DNA of 64,000 nt from assembly GCA_946902985.2 (NCBI GenBank), contig OX336395.1, positions 285,071,065 to 285,135,064 on the forward strand, in the 5' to 3' direction. A program made the translations under genes and the position numbers. This DNA is from Meconema thalassinum. Lineage: Eukaryota > Arthropoda > Insecta > Orthoptera > Tettigoniidae. Positions 35,765-46,788 of the stretch are shown here, piece by piece. The first letter of the stretch is position 1. Each line of letters opens with the position of its first letter. The notes beneath the pieces are model-generated. The model saw only the letters and a list, made by a program, of their open reading frames with translations. It was not told the DNA's origin and made no database searches.

Positions 35765-36370
35765 AACTTGCATGATTCATACTTCCACCATTTTCAAACT
35801 ATTTGGCTGATGTCTTTGTAGCTGGAAAAAAAAACACTTCCCACATAATGTTGCATTGTTGAAAAATTTGGTAGAGATCGGATGATTAGGTTAGTCGTAA
35901 TTTGATTTAATCTTAGAACATTTGGGTGGGCGCCATTTCCTTTTCGTTATGATGGCGGCGATATACATCATGACATTGAGTTGTCCCTTGATAGTGCTAC
36001 CTCTGTACCAAAGGTGGTTCGATTTGGATTCGTTGTGTTTGATTGATAGGGGGGATCAATTTGCACACATACGTGGCCATCATCTTCAAACTATTTGGCT
36101 GATGACCTTGTTGTTTGGTCAAAAAACTCTTCCCACATGAAGGTATGTAGATGTGAAATTTGATAGCGATCCGATGATTAGGTTAGTCGTAATTTGATTT
36201 AAGTTTTGAACGTTTGGGTGGCCACCATTACGTTTCCATCAAGATGGCAGCAAAATAAAACATGACACTTGGTGTTCATTGCTAGTGCTACCTCTGTACC
36301 AAATTTCATTCAATTCACTTCCGTCGTGTTTGAATTGATAGAGGGGACCGATATACACACTCACACACTC
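35765..36370 (+). repeat. ~300-bp direct dimer (block B copy)
   Basis: Same two-unit structure as 30058-30650, with the unit spacing about 292 bp ('tcaaactatttggctga' at 35794 and 36086). Confidence 0.8.
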
Positions 36371-36469
36371 AGGCTGACAACTTTTGACACGTTTATATCT
36401 CACAAGTCTACTTTCACTTTTTGCAAAAATCGAAACTAGGCCAAAAAAGTAAGGAAATAATGTACCTAC

Positions 36470-36598
36470 ATTTCTCAAATCTTGGTCCTTTGATGTTGAT
36501 GGTGATTCTTTTTTGACGCGTGGAACAATCTCTGTATCCACATGTTCGTCAATTACAATATACTTGTTATCCTCAAATTCTTGCTTGATATAGGTTCC
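36470..36598 (-). CDS. coding exon 2, copy in block B
   Basis: Acceptor ...tctgtgcag| and donor |GTAGGT define 129 bp, phase 0-0. It encodes 'GTYIKQEFEDNKYIVIDEHV', then 'DTEIVPRVKKESPS' and 'TSKDQDLRN'. It has psi-K-x-E motifs IKQE and VKKE. It joins in frame to exon 1 at 38923-38973, which also ends in phase 0, and is the copy nearest to that exon. It is probably the original exon, with 30770-30898 the tandem duplicate. Confidence 0.75.
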
Positions 36599-36989
36599 CT
36601 GCACAGAAGAAATAATGGATTCAGCTTGTTAAATTACACTATACAAAATGTCAACAATAGAAATGCATGAATTCTAGACTTTTACCGTGTTTCACTCACC
36701 TTGGATTATTTCAAGTCATTCATTCTACAATTTAAAATTATAATAAATTACCCTGAGAATTGTAATTGCAAAGTTCACATAACTTATCATAGGGTTCATT
36801 TTGTAATAATTACATAACTCAACATAATTTATGTATACTGTACTTTCAAAGCTCGGAATATGAGACACAGTGAAACACAAAAGAATACCATCTCTGTTTC
36901 CTACGGCGATCAAGTTTCCACCGCAGTACATGATATAGCACAATTCAAGTAGCTACACTGTTATTAACATCACCATCACAATTACTATT

Positions 36990-37210
36990 CAGTTAAATTA
37001 TAACAAATAGAGGATGATGGAGGAATTTAATGCAAGTTAGTTATAGAAGGAAGGGTCAAGGACAAGAAATGAAGGGGTTGGCCAAGGTAAGAATATGTAA
37101 AACAGATTGCCTTAGATTTAGGGTGTAGTAGCTATGAAGAGAAGAAACGATTAGCTCAGGACAGAGAGGCTTGGAAAACGACTGAAGACTCAAACAACAC
37201 AACACTGTAA
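36990..37210 (+). pseudogene. LINE 3' tail fragment (block B)
   Basis: Orthologous to 31262-31480 within the duplicated block: 'agaatatgtaaaacagattg' and 'gaaacgattagctcaggaca', ending 'actcaaacaacacaacac'. Dead. Confidence 0.8.
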
Positions 37211-37904
37211 AAAAGGAACAAAAATCAAGTGGTCATGATGCAAAGAAACATGGATCCTTCTTGTATGTCCTGGTTCTGCTAACACACAGAAATATGCTCA
37301 GAATCTATAGAAGTCATTTTGCTAAATTAACTGAAAACTTTAACATTAAAAATCGAAGGTTTAGCAGAGATGTATTCAAAGTTCATTTCATTAAGTACAA
37401 AAACTTACTACTCTCATTATTGAACTTAAGCAAAACTTATATAGTATAATGCATTTTTTTTACTGCATGGACATTATCTACAACAGGGTCTAGGTTGCAT
37501 AGAATTATAAAAAATACAATTTTCTTCGGATGGTCAACTTCAAAACAAAAAGTATATCGACTTAAAATCTGTTTATGATTTTACAATGAAAAATAATTTG
37601 AATTTATTCCAAAAGAAGGTATAGTGGGCAATTAACATTCCTCCCTAAGGGTAGTTTCATCTTTTATCTTTGTAGGTATTCTAACATGCAATGTTTCTGT
37701 GAACCTCACCTGGCCTTGTATGCCTCAATTTGGTTTTTGTAGGCTTCTTGTAGAATACAATCGGTCACAGCACAGACATGACTCTATGTATAATATCTGT
37801 ATGTTTGGCAAGGAGACTACTAATGAATAATATTTGTAAATGAAAGGAATTAAATAGCCTATGATAAGGAGAAATTACTGCTTATTTTGGTGGAATCTAT
37901 ACAT

Positions 37905-38320
37905 ATTTAGAGATTACTGTAGGGGAGAGGTAATTTACCTTGGGGAAGAACATAGGGGAGAGAATTAACAAGGCAAACAAGTCACTGCACATGCTTTTGT
38001 GGGTGTCTAAATGATTTGGCAGGAGAATCTGTGAAAGGGCTTATCTGTCTCTTGTTTGACCTCAGCTGGAGTATGTTGCAGGTGTGTGGGGTCCATATCA
38101 AGGCATGATAGATGAGCTAAAATGGTACAAATGAAGGTACACAGGTACCGTATGTGATGGGGGACCAAAGGTGGAGAGTACAGTGTGTAGAAATGATTCA
38201 GGATTCTGTTTGGAAAGGTTTGGCAGATGGACAATCGAGAATAATATTGGGGGACACGTTTCTAGTTTATAAGGGAGTGAATACACTGAACAATATTTGA
38301 GGAAAATCGGTAAAGGTTAG
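37905..38320 (+). pseudogene. LINE ORF2 C-terminal fragment, heavily decayed
   Basis: Broken translation shows 'NKANKSLHMLLWV', 'PQLEYVAGVWGPYQGMIDEL' and 'VQMKVHRY', the same post-RT landmarks as 18770-19175 ('...LEY...VW.PYQ...VQRKAAR...'). Several stops. It sits just right of block B. Confidence 0.65.
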
Positions 38321-38922
38321 AGGAAGATTATTGCAAGTCTTGCTAAATTAATCTAACTCAAAGGAATATTAATGGTGGCATATATTCCATTGTGCGGAGA
38401 GAGGAACCAGATCTCTAAAGGCCATCTGCAGCCCTAGTTAGTCAGCTATTGTTTTAAGGGGTGGAGCAGTGATGGTCATCTACCCTTATTTTCACCTCTA
38501 GATGTTCAGAGGTTTCAGAAGCCAGTCTCAACTAAACAACAAGATTTTCTTAGATAAGTGGGTAACAATGAGTGTGTGTGTTGGAAGTGTGTAACAATGA
38601 GTGTGTGAGTTGGAAGTGATGGGTACGATTAATAACTCATAATTTTAAATTTGATTTTTCTCTTTGTATCTGCAGTAAGATCAATTGATTTTCATTATTT
38701 TGAGTCTATGTTTATATTTCAATGTTCTTGAAAATTTGCCTTAGGGAGTATGTTTATTTATCTGTCAAGAATATGAGCTGTATATTATTATTAGCAACAA
38801 AGACAGAGCTCCTTTTCATTGGGCAGTAGAAAGTTGTACGTACTACTGAAAAACCTGTTATGTACATAGGAAAGATTACAATGTCACACAAAACACGGTA
38901 CTAAAATACTACTGGTACTTAC

Positions 38923-38973
38923 AATGGTAGAGAATTCTTCAGGTTCACATTTGATGGATAGTTGATCCTCCAT
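38923..38973 (-). CDS. first coding exon of a zinc-finger-type regulator gene
   Basis: ATG at 38973-38971 opens MEDQLSIKCEPEEFSTI (17 codons), ending in phase 0 at a full donor consensus |GTAAGTACC. It contains IKCE, a psi-K-x-E motif. Short first exons of this style ('M-acidic-IKxEP') open many insect C2H2 zinc-finger genes. The next exon in the same direction is 36470-36598 with matching phase. No finger domain for this gene is inside the window; it would lie further along the minus strand, beyond position 1 or in unrecognised exons. The zinc-finger assignment is inference. Confidence 0.65.
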
Positions 38974-39749
38974 AATTGAATTGAAACTAGAAAGTATAAC
39001 ACATACAAATCATTGATAATTTGAATGTAACTGTAGTATTGTAGATGACTCATTTGTTACAGAGGGTAATATTAACTGGACATAGATTGTGATTCTCAAT
39101 ATTATCGACATTACACAACATCACTACACAAGCATTATGCAAATAGGGATATCCCACACAATACTACCCCAGTGTACTGCGAGAAAGTAAACATTCTAAT
39201 TAGTGATGATTTGTGATTCAAAGGGCCAAATTATGTGGTGATAATTCAAGCTACAACAAGCCTCCATCCTTTTGTGCCTACTTCAATCAGCATAACAGGA
39301 AGCATACAATATGTATGATTGGTTGGCACAGCCCACCCTATTGCCTACTCAGAAGTGTGGTGCCTGATTGGCTAGGCAGACAGAAGCAACTTTACAATAC
39401 CACATTATTTGTCCAGTGTGCGAATTTCATGACCTAATTGCTGAAAGTCTTCATTTCTCATCATCGCGATCCATTTCCTGCAATCTGTCTAGTTTGCCTC
39501 CATCATATTCTGCATGTTAAGGGTAATACATTACCCTCCTCCCGGAATGCCAATCATTATTATACCAGATATTCATATCATAATGTGTAACCTAGGTGCA
39601 GGCTAATTAACTTAAATGCCTGAACTCCGATTTCATTTTAGATATAAAGTTCCATTAAAAAATTTAATGGAATTACCTACGGTATTGTAGGAAAACTTTT
39701 GATGATTTTATGAATGGAAATTTACTTCAGGTAAATATCACGACGGTTC

Positions 39750-40045
39750 CTAACTTAAGGCCACGGCCGCCTCATTCCCAATTGAATTGCAAAGACACAC
39801 ACACACTAGTAGGCTACAGTAACCACAATTACACAGCTAAGAGGAAAAAATCCACACACACCCAAGAATACGGCGCTAAAAGCCCACGATGGCAAAGCCC
39901 CCCAGATAAAACCACTTACTGTAGAATTTAAGCTATTAACTTGATGCACGAACTTTGCAAGCCATCGACCCAAATGGAAATCAAACCTAAAACCTCTGTT
40001 TTTGTATGCCAATGCTCTGACCACTGAGGTATTTATGCATTACGC
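39750..40045 (-). mobile_element. tRNA-derived SINE (second family)
   Basis: On the minus strand the head reads 'tacctcagtggtcagagcat' (RNA polymerase III A box, about 40013-40031) and 'aggtttgatttcc' (B box, 39976-39988). The body runs to about 39750. Parts of the body ('acacacccaagaaYac', 'cacgatggcaaagcccc') recur in 29390-29430 and 35220-35280. Limits are approximate and no target duplication was found. Confidence 0.65.
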
Positions 40046-40188
40046 GTCATGAGGATTTATAATATCCGCTTCTTACAAATATTCAATAACTACCGGTACT
40101 AATGCACCTTACTCTTGGGTTGCATCGCTCCCACTTCAAAACCGAACTCTCTTGTCGTAGGACGGAATAGACTTAACAAGAAAATTCC

Positions 40189-40396
40189 CATTCACAACCA
40201 GTAACATGAGGCAACACACACTTTACTTGCCCATCCTGGACAATGGATTAATGAAAATCTCATCCATAACCAGTAACATGAGGCAACACACACTTCAATT
40301 GTCTATCCTGGACCATTCCATATTGTGAATCTCATCCACAACCAGTATCATGAGGCAACACAAACTTTACTTGCCTATCCTGGACAATCGGATATT
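40189..40396 (+). repeat. 72-bp tandem repeat, three units
   Basis: Units start at 40189, 40261 and 40333; each contains 'aaccagtaacatgaggcaac' and 'tatcctggacaat'. Non-coding minisatellite. Confidence 0.93.
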
Positions 40397-41316
40397 GCGA
40401 AACTGCAGCAGGCGCCAACTGGTCCTTTTATTCTAAAATCTTGTTATGGTTATATTACTAGACGTTACTTATTGTACACCTAACCTATCGTTGGTGTATG
40501 ATAGCGTGTTTCGTACCAAACAACTTGTCACACACCAGTCGGAACACTACATGGGAGAGAAATCAAACCGTAACCCTTTGTAGTACGGTATTAAAAGATT
40601 TTGTAACTTTTGAGTAAACGATGCATCGGAAACTGAAGAGTGAGCACTACCTACTACCGTACTCCATAGCGGCCAAGGAAAGTAATAGCCTATGGTTAAG
40701 TACGCTCGCTCTAACCTTAGCCTCCGAGCAATAAAATCCTACCCAAGAGCCACCGGGAGCTGCCGTGCGGTTGGAACGTTGGTCGCTAGAGGCGCTGCTA
40801 GTTAACCCCAAAAGATGACGCCCTTTGGCGGAATTTTAAAACCGTGGGGTGCCTTCAGGTGAATTTATGTCATCAAATATATCACATACCGTATACTCAA
40901 TGTTATGTTGTTGCGTGCTAATTACAAAAGAATCACAGTCAGTCTGAAAGACTAGACGTATCTTTTCAAATGACTCATGCTACAAATGCTACACATGTTA
41001 GAAAGGCTCAGGAGGGCTTCTCGCTTTGCTCGGAGCCCCAGGACTCTGTCAACAGACTGCATTACCCATTAACTTAGGCTTCCCGCGCGGACACTTCTTT
41101 ACGGGTCACGGGAAGAAATGTGTTTCATGTACCGTACTTGTATTAGAGATGTGTTTGGTTGAATAAAGCGTAAATTTTGTACTTTTTGATAGCGGTTTTG
41201 TGGCCCAACATCCCAGGCAAGCCGGCGGAAACGTTTGTCTCCCTGTCAGAAGGATCATTTGGCCGTAAATTTGAATTAATGTAAGGATGTTGTACGGTAT
41301 GAGTGTCCAGATTTAG

Positions 41317-42059
41317 ACAATAACCTACTCCATGAAGGGGTCTTGACTATGCCTTATATGTTTGTTTAATGAATGTTGTATCTGAAATAAGGGAAGAATA
41401 CTGATTTATTGATTTGTGGAGTTAGTTTCTGATTTTTAAATAGGGTTTATGAAATTTACGGTATAGGTGAAGGATAGGTGAACATGATTGGACAATAGCC
41501 TACTCCATGAAGGAGTCATGACTATGTCTTCTGTGTCTGTTTAAAGTATAGAGTAACTGAAATGAGGGAAGTTTACTGAATTTGGTGTTAGTAGAATGTA
41601 ATTTTCGATTTTAATTTGGGTTTTCGTGAAGCTTGTTGCGGAGTTGTTATTTCTCTGAAAAGGAGTGTTTTTGCCCCAGGCAGGCCTGCGTTCGATCTGG
41701 CTAAACTAGTGTAACGGTAGAGAGTTGGGAGATGAGTTGTAGAACCTGGGAGCGAGCAGTGGCGGGCTGAACATTAGGGGGGAGGGGGGGGGGTTATTTT
41801 GAGTGAGAGTAGGGATGGAATATTGGGACTGGTTCGATGCTTTGCTCTGACATCCTGCACACCTCTTGGTGAGGCACCCTGTATTCTTATTCTCATATGG
41901 CATCTTGTATGTCTCTTTAGAAGTCACCCTATATTCTTGTGTTCGCTTCACCTGTATTTTGTTCTGACATCCTGCACACCTCTTTAGGAGGCACCCTGTA
42001 TTCTTATATGGCATCTTGTATATCTCTTTAGAAGTCACCCTGTATTCTTGTGTTCGCTT
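41317..42059 (+). repeat. two small local duplications
   Basis: 41317-41430 and 41489-41600 share 'cctactccatgaaggrgtc' and 'ctgaaatRagggaag'. 41847-41949 and 41965-42059 share 'ctgacatcctgcacacctct' and 'ggcatcttgtatRtctcttt'. A poly-G run lies between (about 41781-41792). No gene in 40400-42350. Confidence 0.8.
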
Positions 42060-42174
42060 CGCTCAAAGCCCCAGGTCACTCGACGCCAGGCCTCTTTCAA
42101 CAGACTCCAATAATCATTAGCGTCTGCTTCTCGCTCTCCGCGTGAGCATGGCGTCACGTTCCCGCGCAGCTGCA

Positions 42175-42207
42175 TGACGTCACTTCCCGCGCGGCTGCAT
42201 GACGTCA
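42175..42207. promoter_or_regulatory. tandem CRE-like TGACGTCA sites
   Basis: Two perfect TGACGTCA palindromes (42175-42182 and 42200-42207) sit 25 bp apart in a GC-rich repeat 'cccgcgcRgctgcatgacgt'. This 8-mer is the CREB/ATF binding site. They lie about 150 bp left of the composite element and 330 bp upstream of its plus-strand THAP gene. Whether they act as a promoter is inference. Confidence 0.45.
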
Positions 42208-42351
42208 CGTCCGTCTCTGTGTCCGTGTCCGTAATGCATAATGATGGACCCCAACCATAACGACGAAGTCGACAAGATCATTTGAAATGATAAAACCAGT
42301 GTACAAATAGGCTACCGTTTCTGGAAGCCGTTATCATAGATTTCCTTCTTA

Positions 42352-42374
42352 ATAGGGACCGTGCGAATGGCGAG
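42352..42374 (+). repeat. left candidate terminal inverted repeat
   Basis: Pairs with 52303-52324 over about 22 positions with two substitutions and one 1-bp gap. Similarity fades inward of 'gcgag'. Confidence 0.5.
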
Positions 42375-42505
42375 TGCTGCGTTCTGGTGGCGGGTTCAGT
42401 AAACGATTGGGGGGACTAGCTGAAAGACACGAGCTAGCAATGAATGGGAGAGTGAACTAGGCTATTTGTTTCAGTGTTGAGTCACAGATTGGTCACAATG
42501 AAGTA

Positions 42506-43279
42506 ATGGAGGACAGAACATGTGAAAGTAATCAAAACTGTTGTGTCGTTGGGTGTAGTGTTCATATAGAAACAGTCCTCCGGGAACTAAACTGTTGAGA
42601 TTTCCAAACGATACTCAGCATGGTATCAGAAGAAAAGCTTGGATAGCAGCAGAAAAACTTTTTTGCTCCCACATTTGCATCCATATATGCTCGCACATTA
42701 AACTATTGTTCTTATAACCAAGTTGTCTTCACTAGAGCTTAGTCTATGCTTGACAGTTGATATGGAAGTATCAGTAACAAGGTATGGTAAGCCTCATGCA
42801 TTCTATATAGGATATTCATATATTGTGAAACGAACCAATAAAAATGGAACTGTTATTTGACGTTGTTCAAAATAACGTTCAAACCAATGTCGCAGTGAGC
42901 TAAAAAGTAAAAATAGTGAGGTTTTAAGTGTCAGTGATCATCAATGTAGTGTACTACATGAAACATTTTTGCTGTCAACAGAAAATCATAAAAATGCTAA
43001 AAGAAAGGGCTATAAAACAATACTACTACTGAAAAAAATTCAATGTTCAAAAAACCCTTAACATTATAAAAGGCCACGCAGACTCGCCCTGAAGAAACTG
43101 TAGAGGAAGAGGAACAGGAGCAGGAAGAGGAACAGGAATATTTAACTTGTTTTAGTCAAGTTGAGGATAATGTTGAGGATAATAATTATAATGCTGCTTA
43201 TGATTATGATAGGGATAATGACGTTTTTATACCTATTGTTCGTCGTGGAAAAAAGATCTACAACAAGCTTTGTTTTTAA
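42506..43279 (+). pseudogene. THAP + FLYWCH zinc-finger protein, decayed
   Basis: The ATG at 42506 opens a C2CH THAP start ('NCCVVGCSVH'); a stop at 42596 and a frame shift precede the rest ('KLLRFPNDT', 'RRKAWIAAEK'), which matches the FP...R..W core of THAP domains. A second stretch from 42762 is a FLYWCH zinc finger: 'YGKPHAFYIGYSYIVKRTNK', then a stop (42858) where the family has Trp, 'RCSK', a stop at 42873, 'RSNQCRSELKSK'. A frame change at about 43060 leads to an acidic tail of Glu/Gln and Asp/Asn ending at a stop, 43277-43279. Both domains bind DNA in other proteins; THAP domains occur in P-element-type transposases. No nuclease domain is visible. Four or more lesions show it is dead. 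Confidence 0.75.
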
Positions 43280-43983
43280 AACTATATCACGGTATCGAAA
43301 AGGCAAAGACTTGTATTAAGTGTGCATCGATTGGCATAATCATGTATACGCTGCAATGTTAAATATTCTAACTTTGTATAAAATAAAACAACATTGTATC
43401 ATAATTTTGCATTTATTTACAAACTTTATATTTATATATATATATATTTTGGTTTCATGATAATATTTTTAAAGGCAATACTAAAGACTAAAACATTATT
43501 ATTCTATACACATATTTTTTTCTTTCAGTCTATTGTCATCACTCATATTTTTATATTATTATATCACATTTGTTTTTTGTTTTTTATTTAATTAAAACGG
43601 ACCATGCACCTATTGCTTTAAAACCATCATAAATTATGTGTACAGGTTGCACAGCATTATTGACTTCATCAAAAGCACTCTCCGACATGTCATTAAACCG
43701 TGTAGGCAGAAATGTCTCAAAGTTTTCACATACACAAAGTACACGATCACCATATGCTGTTTTCAATTTCCGGATCTTGATAATCCGAAATGGAATATTA
43801 GTTCGCAATTCGCTCAGCTTTTATTTTGTCTCTAAGCCACATGCTTGTCCAACAGCATTCAAAACATTCATTGCAGTAGTCTATAAACAAAACAAAAGCA
43901 TATCTATTACACTCTAAAACAGCTTGTAATAATATCTTGCATATAGGAATTTTGCACTATACATTGTTAATAAATTATACTAT

Positions 43984-45005
43984 TTATGCAAGAAATGCCC
44001 TAACTGTAGCAGATACTACTTTTCTGCATATAGCACAAGTGTTAAGTTCTAATGCACACTTGGCACATGCTATCATGTGTCCACAAGGCAAAAATACAAC
44101 ACCTAGTTCATCTTGATAACAAATTTTACATAATTGTTGGTCACACTTTTGTATCTGTTCGTGAGACAAGTCTTTTCCTTTTAGCCTCATGTATTCGCTC
44201 CGCGTGTTCTAACTCAAAAGGCACTTCTATCTCTTGTGCTGCAATCACGTTTTCTTTACGAATAGTGTTCAGAAATTCCTGACCTTTAGACAACACCTTG
44301 TATCTACAGTTAGGTAACCAACGAGCGTGTTGCACAAAAGGGTCATCAGCCATTTGCCAATCCTTTAAAGCAAATCAACAATAAAACATATTGTTTTATC
44401 CCCTTCACCAGTATAAAAAAATCCAGCTTCACTTAGCTGTTTTGTAAGGTTTTTTAATATTATTGGCCAAACATTTTTATAAGATTCAAAACGTTTTTCA
44501 ACAGAGCTGTACTCAGGGTGTGCTAGTGCTTTTGTCTTGCAAACTCCCAATTTTTCAAAAGCACATACCAATTCAACACTGTCTATGCCATGTGGACCAC
44601 ATATGTCGACACTACCGTTGTTGGCTGGTAATACATCATTATCATTATTTAATTGTGATTCAGCAACGTAAGTAGTAGCCAATGTCCTTGTGGTTTGGTA
44701 AAATGGATACACTGTAGGTTGCCCACTTGTTTTCAAAGCATGTAAGGACAACTAGGAGACCATCGCAAATGGTCTCGAAAAGGATCATCCCCTTCTTCCC
44801 AGTGTAAAAGTTCAATACGACAAAACACACAGCGCACCACATCTTCTCGGTTCAAGTAATTAACACCGGCTTTTGCAAGTTTATGTGTTGACAAAAAGCC
44901 TACAGGCCAGGATTCAAATGTTAACCAACGATCATATTCTGATTTTAAATTTAACCCACGTGGTAAACCAACTTGCTCACTTGTTGTATTTGGTACAAAC
45001 GCCAT
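43984..45005 (-). pseudogene. inhibitor of apoptosis (two BIR + RING), intronless, broken
   Basis: Starting at 45005, a first BIR repeat ('RWLTFESWPVGFLSTHKLAK', 'DVVRCVFCRIELLHWEEGDD', H and C ligands in 'HLRWSPSC') ends in a frame break near 44740. A second BIR (about 44480-44270; 'LSEAGFFYTGEGDKTICF', 'DDPFVQHARWLPNC') is split by a frame break near 44365-44390. A third break near 44190 precedes a complete C3HC4 RING ('CKIC', 'LPCGHMIACAKC', 'CAIC') ending at 43984. In the family BIR repeats bind caspases or their antagonists and RING gives ubiquitin-ligase activity. Total length about 340 codons without introns resembles viral or retrocopied IAPs rather than a usual spliced host gene. It lies in the last intron of 43584-47484, same strand. 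Three lesions make it non-functional. Confidence 0.85.
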
Positions 45006-45323
45006 GTGTTATAATAAAACTTTTTCTTATTGTAAGTTATTAACGTTGCACAGATTACTTTAAAGCACAATATATAGTTTCTTCACTGTCTGTTCACTAT
45101 GTTAATGGCGCATGAGCACACCTATCAAAAACATACAAAATAACCCATCACATAATCAATCAATACTTGTAATTAAACTTTAACGTAATTGGCATTAAAT
45201 TAAAACACCATCAAACAAAATATTAAAAAAAGAAACTGTATGTTTGCACTAACAGTATCCCATGTACTTATTTCCTTTCTTTTATAAAGCTGCAGTCATT
45301 TACATTTTCCTTTAACCAATATA

Positions 45324-46788
45324 CACAGATCAAAAAAAGTTTTGCATCACCTCGGTTCCCAGATCTCCGGCATATAGACGTTGACTGTGTATATTGTATC
45401 CAAGATACAGTCCCTTTGACTGTTCATAGATGTCACTAAAACTGCTCAAAGATGTAAACAACCATGCATGAGCAGGGCCTATTAGACGGAGGGGGTACGA
45501 CAGCCGATCAGTTCCAGTCATTCCACCATGACGAAGGTACGCTGCTCATGTTGTCTGTAGTTCTACCATGCCTAGAAGGTCAATACCGCAGTTCGATCGC
45601 GTCCGCATTGTTACTTTGTGTCAAGAAGGGCTCTCAACAAGGGAAGTTTCCAGGCGTCTCAGAGTGAACCAAAGCGATGTTGTTCGGACATGGAGGAGGT
45701 ACAGAGATACAGGAACTGTCGATGACAGGCCTCGCTCAGGCCGCCCAAGGGCTACTACTGTAGAGGATGACCGCTACTTACGGATTGCCGCTCGGAGGAA
45801 CCCTGACAGCAATGCCACCATGTTGAATAATGCGTTTCGTTCAGCCACAGGACGTCGTGTTTCAACTCAAACTGTGCGCAATAGGCTGCATGATGCGCAA
45901 CTTCACTCCCGACGTCCATGGCGAGGTCCAGCTTTGCAAGCCCGACACCATGCAGCGCGGTACAGATGGGCCCAACAACATGCTGAATGGACCCCACGGA
46001 ATTGGCATCACGTTCTCTTCACCGATGAGTGTCGCATATGCCTTCAACCAGACAATCGTCGGAGACGTGTTTGGAGGCACCCTGGTCAGGCTGAACGTCT
46101 TAGACACACTGTCCAGCGAGTGCAGCAAGGTGGTGGTTCCCTGATGTTTTGGGGTGGCATTATGTGGGGCCGACGTACGCCACTGGTGGTCATGGAAGGC
46201 TCCGAAACGGCTTTACGATACCTGAATGACATCCTCCGACCCATAGTGCAACCATATCGGCAGAATATTGGAGAGGCATTTGTCTTCATGGACGACAATT
46301 CTCGACCTCATCGTGCACATCTTGTGAATGCGTTCCTTCAAGATAACGACATCGCTCGACTACAGTGGCCAGCATGTTCGCCAGACATGAACCCTATCGA
46401 ACATGCCTGGGATATGTTGAAAAGGGCTGTTTATGGACGTCTTGACCCACCAACCACTCTGAGAGATTTACGCCGAATTGTCGTTGAGGAGTGGGACAAT
46501 TTGGACCAACAGTGTCTTGATGAACTTGTGGATAGTATGCCACGACGAATACAGGCATGCATCAATGCAAGAGGACGTGCTACTGGGTATTAGAGGTAGT
46601 GGTGTGTACTGCAATCTGGACCACAAATGCTGAAAGTCTAGCTGTATGATGGTACAACATGCAATGTGTGGGTCTCATGAGCAATAAAACGAGCTGAAAT
46701 GTTGTTTGTGTTGATCTCTATTCCCTTTGTATTTAACGGTTCCGGAACTCTTGGAACCGAGGTGATGCAAAACTTTTTTTGATGTGTG
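45324..46788 (+). mobile_element. Tc1-like DNA transposon, intact
   Basis: 36-bp terminal inverted repeats (CACAGATCAAAAAAAGTTTT... and its complement, two mismatches) flank 1465 bp, with TA target duplications at 45322-45323 and 46789-46790. The single gene is open from end to end. Near-identity of the two termini and the unbroken gene indicate a recent insertion into the older composite element. Confidence 0.97.
45568..46593 (+). CDS. Tc1-like transposase, full length
   Basis: This 341-codon gene is the only intact transposon gene in the window. Domains in order: two N-terminal helix-turn-helix modules (about residues 5-50 and 65-110), a GRPR AT-hook-like motif at 58-61, and the DDE catalytic domain. 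Catalytic residues are visible as Asp153 ('FTDE'), Asp243 ('MDDN') and Glu278 ('NPIEHAWD'); 34 residues separate the last two, the DD34E pattern of Tc1. 'GGGSLMFWGGIMW' at 188-200 is the family's glycine-rich box. The length matches active Tc1 enzymes (about 340). The start chosen is the first ATG followed by the HTH; it lies 244 bp inside the left end. The enzyme would bind the inverted repeats, excise and reinsert at TA. It lies on the opposite strand to the intron that contains it. Confidence 0.96.
   Translation: MPRRSIPQFDRVRIVTLCQEGLSTREVSRRLRVNQSDVVRTWRRYRDTGTVDDRPRSGRPRATTVEDDRYLRIAARRNPDSNATMLNNAFRSATGRRVSTQTVRNRLHDAQLHSRRPWRGPALQARHHAARYRWAQQHAEWTPRNWHHVLFTDECRICLQPDNRRRRVWRHPGQAERLRHTVQRVQQGGGSLMFWGGIMWGRRTPLVVMEGSETALRYLNDILRPIVQPYRQNIGEAFVFMDDNSRPHRAHLVNAFLQDNDIARLQWPACSPDMNPIEHAWDMLKRAVYGRLDPPTTLRDLRRIVVEEWDNLDQQCLDELVDSMPRRIQACINARGRATGY

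Larger units (their letters stand above)
33302..37781 (+). repeat. segmental duplication, block B
   Basis: The right copy of the duplication. It starts with 'cattgtctacgatgagattc' immediately after block A ends and finishes at 'acagacatga' (about 37781). It lacks the LINE and the internal ~1-kb duplication of block A and has one 74-bp unit, so it shows the simpler, probably ancestral arrangement. A short plus-strand open stretch at the block start (33305-33410) exists in both copies, and in block B alone it is followed by GTAAGT; this may be an exon remnant but is not called. Confidence 0.9.
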
